This document shows, one piece after another, positions 17,134 to 25,435 of a stretch of 51,685 nucleotides of DNA. Every line of letters starts with the position of its first letter. The first letter of the stretch is position 1. A model generated the notes under the pieces. It did no database searches. It saw nothing but the letters and a program-made list of their open reading frames with translations, and was not told the DNA's origin. The position numbers and the translations under genes were made by a program. The DNA is from an uncultured Clostridia bacterium (GTDB taxonomy: Bacteria > Bacillota > Clostridia > Oscillospirales > CAG-272). Location: contig CALAXC010000047.1 in the NCBI GenBank assembly GCA_937894775.1, positions 1-51,685 on the forward strand. The letters run 5' to 3'.

Positions 17134-19389
17134 ATGAAAAACACAAAATCATTATTTTCGTTAATTTTAGTGATTTCCATGTTGTTTTTAACAACAGCCT
17201 GCGGAATGCATAACGATCTTGGCGGAGAATCAAACTCGGATCTCGAATCGAATATTGATCAAAGCGATATTCAAAGCGACATTCAAAATGGTTTTCCCGA
17301 TCAGAACTTCAACAACGATTCTTCTGACGAATCAGTCAAAGTCGAACACATCGAAGGTCAAGGAGATTTAATGAAAAACGACATTTCAAGATATTCGATC
17401 GTTGCCGATAAATACAATTCACTTGCTATTAAAGCAGCAAAATCCCTTAGTTCAAAATTAAGTGACAAGGGAATATCGCTTCCCTTAAATGACCGTTCGG
17501 TTTATGAAATACTCATAGGCAACAACACTTCAGCAGAAACAAAGGCTGCTCTTGAACAGCTTGCTAAAACCGACAGTCATTATATCATTCAGTTTTCAGG
17601 CAAAAAAATCGTCATCGTCGCCAAAACCGATCTTGCGTTAAGCGAGGCGTGCGATCTCTTCTTCGATACCTATATCAAAGACCTTAAAGACAAAACGATT
17701 GCAGCAAAAGACGGAACAACAACACTTGGAACCGCAAAAAACCTTGCTACACTTTCATTTAATGGTATAGCGCAATACGAAATAGTATTCGGTCAGGTTT
17801 CACAAGAAGTAAAAAACAAGACCAATGAACTAGTTACTTTTATGAAATCTATGTGCGGAGTAAAATCCATTAAGACGGGCGCTTCCTATTCTGCAAAGAA
17901 AGCGCAGATACTTATAGGTCCTGCAACATTTTCAGAAACATCAGCAGCTATAAAATCTCTAAAGCCAAACGAATACACAATCACTAAATCCGGTAACAAA
18001 ATAGTTGTTGCAGGTAAGAGTGACACTATGACGATAGGCGCTATAGACGCATTTATTGACGCTATGAATGTAGCAAAGTCTGTAAATCCCACTAAAGGTA
18101 ACTTCACTTTATCTATATCTGGTGCAATAAAAGATTCTTTCTCGGCAACTCTTGATGCTATCCCCTCTTTCTCGGGAGGAACATATTCAACGACCTATCC
18201 TTCGGGTTCGGGCATCAAACAGCTTTATTACAAATCTGCCGACGCGTCAAAGATAAACGCATATGTTGCCCGGATTGAAGCTCTCGGATATATAAAGGTA
18301 CAAGATAACTCAATAAACGGTAACCGTTTTGTTACTTGCCACAGCGATAAAGGACTTGTGCATATTTCGTACCTCAATTACAATAAATCACTCACCGTTA
18401 TACTCGATTCCCTTTCGGGTGCGGTATATAAAGGAAATGAGCCTGCTTATACCAAAGTAACAGAGACATCTCTTGCGGTTATGTCGCTTGATTACGATAC
18501 TACGCAAGAAAAGATCGGCAGTAATTACGATGCGAGCGGAATGTCTTACGTAATAACTCTCGAGGACGGACGTTACATCGTTATAGACGGTGGATACGGA
18601 GGTGCTAAAGATCACCATATTCTTTTCAATTACCTCAAAAACAACAACAAGCGTAAGGATGGCAAGATCGTTATCGCAGCTTGGATATTCACCCACGACC
18701 ACAGTGACCATTACGGCGGATTCGTTGATTTTTCCAATACGTACGGTACAAGAGTAACCTTGGAATACTATCTTATGAACTGCGGTGACAAATCAAGATA
18801 CGATCAGCAGCCAAGCGGATGGCTCCCGGGAACAAGTAAAGACGGAGGTCTTCCTTACTACTGTCTTAACAAGTATTTTAAGACTGCAAAGAAAATAGTA
18901 CCCCATACAGGTCAAAAAATAACATTCTGCAATACGACATTCGAGATAATGTGTTCACAGGAAAGCCACTCTCCCAATAAAATGGAATGGGTAAATGATT
19001 CATCTATCATTCTCAGAATGACCGCAAACGGAGTGACAACTCTCTTCCTTGCCGATGCTGAAGCTCAGACCACTAACCTTTTGAACAATATGTACGGAAG
19101 CACACTGAAGAGCGACATTATGCAGATAGCGCACCACGGATTTAGCGGAGGATCTACCGCGCTTTATCAAAAGATAGCTCCTAAATGGACACTTTGGCCT
19201 ACCAGCCAGGAATGCTTCAACCAGCGTACAAACGGCGGTGGAAACGGTAATGCTCAAGCTCAAAACAAATGGGCAAGACAAAACTCAACCTGCTATGTAG
19301 GTGACGATAACATCGAAATACTTACATTCGTTGGCGGAACGTCAAAAATTTCGGTAACGACTTGCGCTCCTATAAAGACCCAAGGGTAA
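17134..19389 (+). CDS. Secreted MBL-fold hydrolase lipoprotein (copy 1)
   Basis: A 751-residue predicted lipoprotein: hydrophobic signal with LTTAC (Cys about 24), an acidic/Asn-rich spacer, two tandem alpha/beta modules (about 75-170 and 190-290, each with a ...EILIG/QILIG strand and a closing KIVIVA or KIVVAG strand), a short module starting YSTTYPSG (about 350-430), then a metallo-beta-lactamase fold. Metal ligands: H521-D-H523-S-D525-H526 in THDHSDHYGG, Asp in FLADAE, and His in QIAHHGFSGG (667-668). The MBL part resembles the C-terminal domain of ComEC, which suggests a phosphodiesterase or nuclease, but the substrate is unknown. I start at ATG 17134 (AGGAAGG 7 bases upstream). Its 3' half is repeated exactly in the next gene. 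Confidence 0.8.
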   Translation: MKNTKSLFSLILVISMLFLTTACGMHNDLGGESNSDLESNIDQSDIQSDIQNGFPDQNFNNDSSDESVKVEHIEGQGDLMKNDISRYSIVADKYNSLAIKAAKSLSSKLSDKGISLPLNDRSVYEILIGNNTSAETKAALEQLAKTDSHYIIQFSGKKIVIVAKTDLALSEACDLFFDTYIKDLKDKTIAAKDGTTTLGTAKNLATLSFNGIAQYEIVFGQVSQEVKNKTNELVTFMKSMCGVKSIKTGASYSAKKAQILIGPATFSETSAAIKSLKPNEYTITKSGNKIVVAGKSDTMTIGAIDAFIDAMNVAKSVNPTKGNFTLSISGAIKDSFSATLDAIPSFSGGTYSTTYPSGSGIKQLYYKSADASKINAYVARIEALGYIKVQDNSINGNRFVTCHSDKGLVHISYLNYNKSLTVILDSLSGAVYKGNEPAYTKVTETSLAVMSLDYDTTQEKIGSNYDASGMSYVITLEDGRYIVIDGGYGGAKDHHILFNYLKNNNKRKDGKIVIAAWIFTHDHSDHYGGFVDFSNTYGTRVTLEYYLMNCGDKSRYDQQPSGWLPGTSKDGGLPYYCLNKYFKTAKKIVPHTGQKITFCNTTFEIMCSQESHSPNKMEWVNDSSIILRMTANGVTTLFLADAEAQTTNLLNNMYGSTLKSDIMQIAHHGFSGGSTALYQKIAPKWTLWPTSQECFNQRTNGGGNGNAQAQNKWARQNSTCYVGDDNIEILTFVGGTSKISVTTCAPIKTQG

Positions 19390-20519
19390 ATAGATCATAA
19401 CACACCTTCAAAAGGAGTTCATTTTATGAAAATAACAAAAACGCTTTTACTGTTGGCTCTTATATTCTGTATGCTCTTCAATGCGGTTGCTTGTACCACA
19501 GTTATAATAAAAAAGCATCATCCTGCGGCATCTGATACTTCAGATGCCACAGGCGAAGTCCCTACAGAAGGTACTGCAAACACAGACAAAGCAAGCACAG
19601 ACAAAGCAACCACCGATACGAGCCCTATCGAAACCGATAATTCCAATAAAAACGATCTTAAGAGATATTCTTTGATCGCTGACAAAAACAATGCCGTTGC
19701 TCTTTCGGCTGCGGCGGAGCTAAATATGAAATTAGCAAAGCTCGGTTTCTCGCTTCCTCTTAATGAAAGCTCGGTTTACGAAATAATCATCGGTAACAGC
19801 AAAGCACCCGAAACATCTATGGCTATAGAGCAGCTGAAAGAATCAACAAAAGACTATATTATTCAATTTGCGGGCAAAAAGATCGTTATAGTTGCAAAAA
19901 ACGATCAGGCTCTTTCCGAGGCTTGCGGTGTTTTTTATGACAAATATATCGAACCTTTGCCAAGCTCAACAATGAATTATAAGGATGGCAGCACCACCTT
20001 TGGAGTTTCAAAAACACTTACCACTCTTGCCTTTGCCAACACCGCTCAATACAGCATAGTTTTTCATGATGTTTCATCTGCCGTCAAAGAAAAAATAAAT
20101 GCTCTCGCTGCAAAAATAAAAACAGTAACGGGCGTATCTTCTATCGTTGTAGGTGAAGCCTATGATACAAAGAAGAACCAGATAATAGTCGGAAACTCAA
20201 GTTATCAAGAGGTATTGAAAGCACTTCACGGAACTGAGGAAAACGAATACGTATTAAGCAAAGTAGATAACAAAATCGTTATTGCAGGAAACAACGATAC
20301 AACCACGATCCTCGCAATAGACAGGTTCATAAGCTTACTCGATGATGCAAAAGCATCAAACCCCACAGCAGGCTCGTTCTCTATGGCACTTCCGTCATCA
20401 ACTGTAGATGCTTACTGTGTAAGCCTTTCCAAGTTACCCAGATACCCCAACGCAACCTACTCTACAACATATCCGTCAGGCGCGGGGATTTCACAGCTTT
20501 ACTACAAAGATGCATCTGC
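18769..20519 (+). repeat. Perfect 1,751-bp direct repeat, first copy
   Basis: Compared line by line, this stretch is identical to 21049-22799 (offset 2,280 bp). It spans the 3' third of MBL copy 1, the 36-bp gap and the 5' half of copy 2. Identity breaks off abruptly at both ends. Confidence 0.95.
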
Positions 20520-21669
20520 ATCGGGAATAAACAGTTATGTAGCACAATTAGCTATCTTAGGATACAAGAAAACCGAAGATAACTCAATAAACGGAAACCG
20601 TTTTGTTACTTGCTACGGAAAGAACGGCTTAGTCCATATTTCATATCTTGCATATAATAAATCCCTTACGGTAATTCTTGATGAACTCAAAGACTCGGTT
20701 TATAAAGCATCTGAACCGTCATATACGAAGGTCACCGATGCAAAGCTTGCTGTTATGTCGCTTGATTACGATACTACACAAAAAAAGGTCGGCAGTAATT
20801 ACGATGCAAGCGGAATGTCTTACGTAATAACTCTCGAGGACGGACGTTACATCATTATAGACGGCGGTTACAACAGCAACAATGCAAGAGACCACCATAT
20901 ACTTTTCAATTATCTCAAAAACAACAACAAGCGTAAAGACGGAAAAATTGTTATTGCCTCTTGGATATTCACACACGACCACAGTGACCACTACGGATGC
21001 TTCGTTTCCTTCTCAAGCACCTACGGCAGTCGGGTAACATTGCAATATTATCTTATGAACTGCGGTGACAAATCAAGATACGATCAGCAGCCAAGCGGAT
21101 GGCTCCCGGGAACAAGTAAAGACGGAGGTCTTCCTTACTACTGTCTTAACAAGTATTTTAAGACTGCAAAGAAAATAGTACCCCATACAGGTCAAAAAAT
21201 AACATTCTGCAATACGACATTCGAGATAATGTGTTCACAGGAAAGCCACTCTCCCAATAAAATGGAATGGGTAAATGATTCATCTATCATTCTCAGAATG
21301 ACCGCAAACGGAGTGACAACTCTCTTCCTTGCCGATGCTGAAGCTCAGACCACTAACCTTTTGAACAATATGTACGGAAGCACACTGAAGAGCGACATTA
21401 TGCAGATAGCGCACCACGGATTTAGCGGAGGATCTACCGCGCTTTATCAAAAGATAGCTCCTAAATGGACACTTTGGCCTACCAGCCAGGAATGCTTCAA
21501 CCAGCGTACAAACGGCGGTGGAAACGGTAATGCTCAAGCTCAAAACAAATGGGCAAGACAAAACTCAACCTGCTATGTAGGTGACGATAACATCGAAATA
21601 CTTACATTCGTTGGCGGAACGTCAAAAATTTCGGTAACGACTTGCGCTCCTATAAAGACCCAAGGGTAA
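19426..21669 (+). CDS. Secreted MBL-fold hydrolase lipoprotein (copy 2, hybrid)
   Basis: A 747-residue protein with the same plan as its neighbour. The lipoprotein signal ends in NAVAC (Cys about 23), followed by a Thr/Asp/Ala-rich spacer with TDKASTDKATTD, two EIIIG/QIIVG modules, the YSTTYPSG module and an MBL domain with HDHSDH. The first 1,094 bases (to 20519) are identical to copy 3, and everything after 21049 is identical to copy 1; the 529 bases between differ from both. It is therefore a mosaic gene. Ribosome binding site AAAGGAG. Active-site ligands are all present, so it should be functional if the assembly is right. Confidence 0.8.
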   Translation: MKITKTLLLLALIFCMLFNAVACTTVIIKKHHPAASDTSDATGEVPTEGTANTDKASTDKATTDTSPIETDNSNKNDLKRYSLIADKNNAVALSAAAELNMKLAKLGFSLPLNESSVYEIIIGNSKAPETSMAIEQLKESTKDYIIQFAGKKIVIVAKNDQALSEACGVFYDKYIEPLPSSTMNYKDGSTTFGVSKTLTTLAFANTAQYSIVFHDVSSAVKEKINALAAKIKTVTGVSSIVVGEAYDTKKNQIIVGNSSYQEVLKALHGTEENEYVLSKVDNKIVIAGNNDTTTILAIDRFISLLDDAKASNPTAGSFSMALPSSTVDAYCVSLSKLPRYPNATYSTTYPSGAGISQLYYKDASASGINSYVAQLAILGYKKTEDNSINGNRFVTCYGKNGLVHISYLAYNKSLTVILDELKDSVYKASEPSYTKVTDAKLAVMSLDYDTTQKKVGSNYDASGMSYVITLEDGRYIIIDGGYNSNNARDHHILFNYLKNNNKRKDGKIVIASWIFTHDHSDHYGCFVSFSSTYGSRVTLQYYLMNCGDKSRYDQQPSGWLPGTSKDGGLPYYCLNKYFKTAKKIVPHTGQKITFCNTTFEIMCSQESHSPNKMEWVNDSSIILRMTANGVTTLFLADAEAQTTNLLNNMYGSTLKSDIMQIAHHGFSGGSTALYQKIAPKWTLWPTSQECFNQRTNGGGNGNAQAQNKWARQNSTCYVGDDNIEILTFVGGTSKISVTTCAPIKTQG

Positions 21670-22799
21670 ATAGATCATAACACACCTTCAAAAGGAGTTC
21701 ATTTTATGAAAATAACAAAAACGCTTTTACTGTTGGCTCTTATATTCTGTATGCTCTTCAATGCGGTTGCTTGTACCACAGTTATAATAAAAAAGCATCA
21801 TCCTGCGGCATCTGATACTTCAGATGCCACAGGCGAAGTCCCTACAGAAGGTACTGCAAACACAGACAAAGCAAGCACAGACAAAGCAACCACCGATACG
21901 AGCCCTATCGAAACCGATAATTCCAATAAAAACGATCTTAAGAGATATTCTTTGATCGCTGACAAAAACAATGCCGTTGCTCTTTCGGCTGCGGCGGAGC
22001 TAAATATGAAATTAGCAAAGCTCGGTTTCTCGCTTCCTCTTAATGAAAGCTCGGTTTACGAAATAATCATCGGTAACAGCAAAGCACCCGAAACATCTAT
22101 GGCTATAGAGCAGCTGAAAGAATCAACAAAAGACTATATTATTCAATTTGCGGGCAAAAAGATCGTTATAGTTGCAAAAAACGATCAGGCTCTTTCCGAG
22201 GCTTGCGGTGTTTTTTATGACAAATATATCGAACCTTTGCCAAGCTCAACAATGAATTATAAGGATGGCAGCACCACCTTTGGAGTTTCAAAAACACTTA
22301 CCACTCTTGCCTTTGCCAACACCGCTCAATACAGCATAGTTTTTCATGATGTTTCATCTGCCGTCAAAGAAAAAATAAATGCTCTCGCTGCAAAAATAAA
22401 AACAGTAACGGGCGTATCTTCTATCGTTGTAGGTGAAGCCTATGATACAAAGAAGAACCAGATAATAGTCGGAAACTCAAGTTATCAAGAGGTATTGAAA
22501 GCACTTCACGGAACTGAGGAAAACGAATACGTATTAAGCAAAGTAGATAACAAAATCGTTATTGCAGGAAACAACGATACAACCACGATCCTCGCAATAG
22601 ACAGGTTCATAAGCTTACTCGATGATGCAAAAGCATCAAACCCCACAGCAGGCTCGTTCTCTATGGCACTTCCGTCATCAACTGTAGATGCTTACTGTGT
22701 AAGCCTTTCCAAGTTACCCAGATACCCCAACGCAACCTACTCTACAACATATCCGTCAGGCGCGGGGATTTCACAGCTTTACTACAAAGATGCATCTGC
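21049..22799 (+). repeat. Perfect 1,751-bp direct repeat, second copy
   Basis: Identical to 18769-20519. The copy covers the 3' third of MBL copy 2, the intergenic gap with the ribosome binding site and the 5' half of MBL copy 3. Confidence 0.95.
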
Positions 22800-23922
22800 G
22801 ACGGGAATAAACAGTTATGTAGCACAACTAGCTACCTTAGGATACAAGAAAACCGAAGATAACTCAATAAACGGAAACCGTTTTGTTACCTGCTACGGAA
22901 AAAATGGCTTGGTGCATATTTCATATCTTGCATATAATAAATCCCTTACGGTAATTCTTGATGAGCTCAAAAATTCAGTTTATAAAACATCTGAGCCATC
23001 ATATACAAAGGTCACCGATACAAGTCTTGCTGTTATGTCACTTGATTATACCCTTTCAAATGAAACACACAGCAGCGGAATGTCTTATATCGTAACGCTT
23101 GAAGACGGAAGATATATCATATTTGACGGTGGATACCGCAACGATCCTTGGAAATCCGATGATATCTATTATATCTACAACTATTTGAAGGATAATAACA
23201 AACGAAAAGACGGTAAAATTGTTATAGCGGCTTGGATTTTAACTCACGGTCACAAAGACCACTCGGGCGCATTCAATGACTTCGCGAAAAACCACGGATC
23301 AAAGGTTACGCTTGAATACATTATATGCAACCCCGGCGATCCCACAAGATACGTGCAAACAGCTAACACATATCTGACCGATACCCTTCCAACGATAATG
23401 TCAACCTACTATCCAAAAGCCAAAAAGTTAGTACCTCACACGGGACAAAAGCTCACCTTCTGCAATACAACATTTGAAGTGATCTGCTCACAAGAAAGTC
23501 ATGCTCCAAACAAAATGGAATTGGTAAATGACGGCTCACTTATATTAAGAATGTCTGCAAACGGTGTAACAACTATGTTCCTTGCCGATACTGAACAACA
23601 AACCACAAATCTGTTGATCAATATGTACAACACAACACTGAAGAGCGATATTGTACAGTTAGCTCATCACGGATTCAGTGGCGGTTCAACATCACTTTAT
23701 CAGAAGATAGCTCCAAAATGGTCACTATGGACTACATCACAAGCAAGCTTCAACGAACGTTCCAAAGGCAGTGGAACAGGTAATGCTCAAGCACAGAATA
23801 AGTGGTTGGCGCAAAACTCCACCTGCTATGTTGCCGATGGAAATATAGAGATTCTTAAATTCGTAGGCGGAACGTCAAAAATTTCGGTATCGACATATAA
23901 ACCAAATTCAGCAAAAACTTAA
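21706..23922 (+). CDS. Secreted MBL-fold hydrolase lipoprotein (copy 3)
   Basis: A 738-residue predicted lipoprotein. The first about 365 residues are identical to copy 2, including signal, spacer and both N-terminal modules. The MBL domain is diverged: the metal motif reads THGHKDHSGA, later FLADTE and QLAHHGFSGG, so all ligands remain. The segment between DYTLSNETHSSGMSY and FDGGYRNDPWKSDD is shorter and different from copies 1 and 2, and the loop around TANTYLTDTLPTIMSTYYPKAKKLV differs too, which could mean another substrate. Last gene before a terminator at 23948. Confidence 0.8.
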   Translation: MKITKTLLLLALIFCMLFNAVACTTVIIKKHHPAASDTSDATGEVPTEGTANTDKASTDKATTDTSPIETDNSNKNDLKRYSLIADKNNAVALSAAAELNMKLAKLGFSLPLNESSVYEIIIGNSKAPETSMAIEQLKESTKDYIIQFAGKKIVIVAKNDQALSEACGVFYDKYIEPLPSSTMNYKDGSTTFGVSKTLTTLAFANTAQYSIVFHDVSSAVKEKINALAAKIKTVTGVSSIVVGEAYDTKKNQIIVGNSSYQEVLKALHGTEENEYVLSKVDNKIVIAGNNDTTTILAIDRFISLLDDAKASNPTAGSFSMALPSSTVDAYCVSLSKLPRYPNATYSTTYPSGAGISQLYYKDASATGINSYVAQLATLGYKKTEDNSINGNRFVTCYGKNGLVHISYLAYNKSLTVILDELKNSVYKTSEPSYTKVTDTSLAVMSLDYTLSNETHSSGMSYIVTLEDGRYIIFDGGYRNDPWKSDDIYYIYNYLKDNNKRKDGKIVIAAWILTHGHKDHSGAFNDFAKNHGSKVTLEYIICNPGDPTRYVQTANTYLTDTLPTIMSTYYPKAKKLVPHTGQKLTFCNTTFEVICSQESHAPNKMELVNDGSLILRMSANGVTTMFLADTEQQTTNLLINMYNTTLKSDIVQLAHHGFSGGSTSLYQKIAPKWSLWTTSQASFNERSKGSGTGNAQAQNKWLAQNSTCYVADGNIEILKFVGGTSKISVSTYKPNSAKT

Positions 23923-23947
23923 AAATCAATAATATAAAGGAAAAAAC

Positions 23948-23976
23948 TCGGGTACGCAAAAATTATGCGTGCCCGA
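23948..23976 (+). terminator. Terminator between MBL copies 3 and 4
   Basis: 11-bp stem with one G-U pair (23948-23958 and 23966-23976), 7-base loop, followed by ATATTTT. It lies only 18 bases before the start of MBL copy 4. Confidence 0.8.
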
Positions 23977-23993
23977 ATATTTTAAAAGCGATT

Positions 23994-25181
23994 ATGATAT
24001 TCAATAAAGGAACTTATATTTCAACCCTCCCCTGCGGAAATCAATGCTCCCAGATGTGTTATTCAAACGTTACAAAAAAAGACACAGAAGAATATATTAA
24101 CATTCTTTTACAAAACGGATACGTAAAGAAAGACTTTTTAGATATAAATAACAATCTTTTTGTTACCTTATTCAATGAAAATAAGCTTTTAAATTTAAGC
24201 TATACCGCTTATAACGGGGTTTTGAGAGTGCTTAACGATCCTCTTTTGGAAACCGTTTATAAAGCAGAAAAAAAAGCCTACGAAAAAGCAGGAGACACAA
24301 CACTTGCTATAATCCCGCTCGATTATTCACACCGTGAAATAACAGACGGAAACGGTATGTCTTTTGTAATAACTCTCGAAGACGGCCGTTATATAATAAT
24401 AGACGGAGGATACGGAAATTACATTCAAAACGATGTTGAAAAATCACCTCGCGATGCAGAGATATTATACGAATATCTGAAGAGCAACAACAAACAAAAA
24501 GGTGAAAAAATAACTATTGCCGCTTGGATATTTACCCATCCTCATGCAGATCATTTCGGCGCATTTACAAAATTCACAAAGCTATATTCTAACAGTGTAC
24601 ATATAGAAAATTTCATTTTCAACAACGGAGATCCGTCAACGTATTCCGAAGAATACAAACCTAATAATTTTTTGAGTAAAACTATCTTTGATATTGCAAA
24701 AAAGCATTACAGCGATACACTTTTTATAAAGCCTCACGTAGGACAAACCTTAAAATTCTGCAATACGGAGTTCACCGTTTTATTCACTCAGGAGCTTTGC
24801 GCTCCCGATATAGCGCCCGCCGTAAACGATGCTTCAATGGTAATAAAAATGACCTCAAACGGAAAAAGCGTATTATTCCCCGCAGACTGCGATAAGATCA
24901 TATCCGAATTATTAGTAAAGATTTACAAAGACTTTTTAAAAAGCGATATAATGCAGATAAATCATCACGGATACAGCGGTGTTACAAAAGAACTTTTCGA
25001 TTGCGTTTCTCCGAAGATCACTATCTGGCCAACATCCGAAGCCGCATTTAAAAAGCGCGTGACGGGAAAACCGTACGAATACATAGGAAATGCAACAGAA
25101 GCAAACAAATATATTTTCGATGCACTCGGAAAAGAAGGATGCTTCGTTGCAGATAATGCCATAAAAACTATCGTATTTTAA
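23994..25181 (+). CDS. MBL-fold hydrolase without signal peptide or N-terminal modules (copy 4)
   Basis: A 395-residue paralogue that begins where the YSTTYPSG module of the others begins (here YISTLPCGNQCSQMCY) and then has the MBL domain with THPHADHFGA, VLFPADCD and QINHHGYSGV, so the metal site is intact. It has no signal peptide, no lipid-anchor Cys and no N-terminal modules. No clear ribosome binding site precedes ATG 23994, and a terminator sits directly upstream, so expression is doubtful. Either it is an intracellular relative or the 3' remnant of a fourth tandem lipoprotein gene. The long intact frame argues for a real protein. Confidence 0.7.
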   Translation: MIFNKGTYISTLPCGNQCSQMCYSNVTKKDTEEYINILLQNGYVKKDFLDINNNLFVTLFNENKLLNLSYTAYNGVLRVLNDPLLETVYKAEKKAYEKAGDTTLAIIPLDYSHREITDGNGMSFVITLEDGRYIIIDGGYGNYIQNDVEKSPRDAEILYEYLKSNNKQKGEKITIAAWIFTHPHADHFGAFTKFTKLYSNSVHIENFIFNNGDPSTYSEEYKPNNFLSKTIFDIAKKHYSDTLFIKPHVGQTLKFCNTEFTVLFTQELCAPDIAPAVNDASMVIKMTSNGKSVLFPADCDKIISELLVKIYKDFLKSDIMQINHHGYSGVTKELFDCVSPKITIWPTSEAAFKKRVTGKPYEYIGNATEANKYIFDALGKEGCFVADNAIKTIVF

Positions 25182-25186
25182 AAAAT

Positions 25187-25420
25187 GGGGCTGCGTCATT
25201 CAGATGCAGAAGTCGTGATTTGATTCTCGTCGGCGTACAAAGGTACGCCAGAGAGCCAAAGCGCGGCTAAAAAACATATATAAAAATGGAATTTGAGAGT
25301 TTATCTCGAAAATTCCTATACAAAAAACAGCTTTAACCGCGATTTTTATTCACAGTTAAAGCTATTTTTTTATTATTTTTATTTTTTGTGTTTTTGTTCT
25401 GCGCTAAATGACGCAGCCCC
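25187..25420. repeat. 234-bp element with 14-bp terminal inverted repeats (MITE-like)
   Basis: GGGGCTGCGTCATT at 25187-25200 is repeated inverted at 25407-25420, a perfect 14-bp match. Between them lie a small hairpin (GGCGTAC-AAAG-GTACGCC), no protein gene, and a terminator-like hairpin at 25329. The element fills the gap between MBL copy 4 and the alkaline phosphatase gene. No clear target duplication is visible, so mobility is a guess. Confidence 0.5.
25329..25363 (+). terminator. Terminator for MBL copy 4
   Basis: AGCTTTAAC (25329-25337) pairs with GTTAAAGCT (25355-25363) and is followed by ATTTTTTTATTATTTTT. It lies inside the MITE-like element. Confidence 0.7.
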
Positions 25421-25435
25421 TTAAAGATCTGAATA

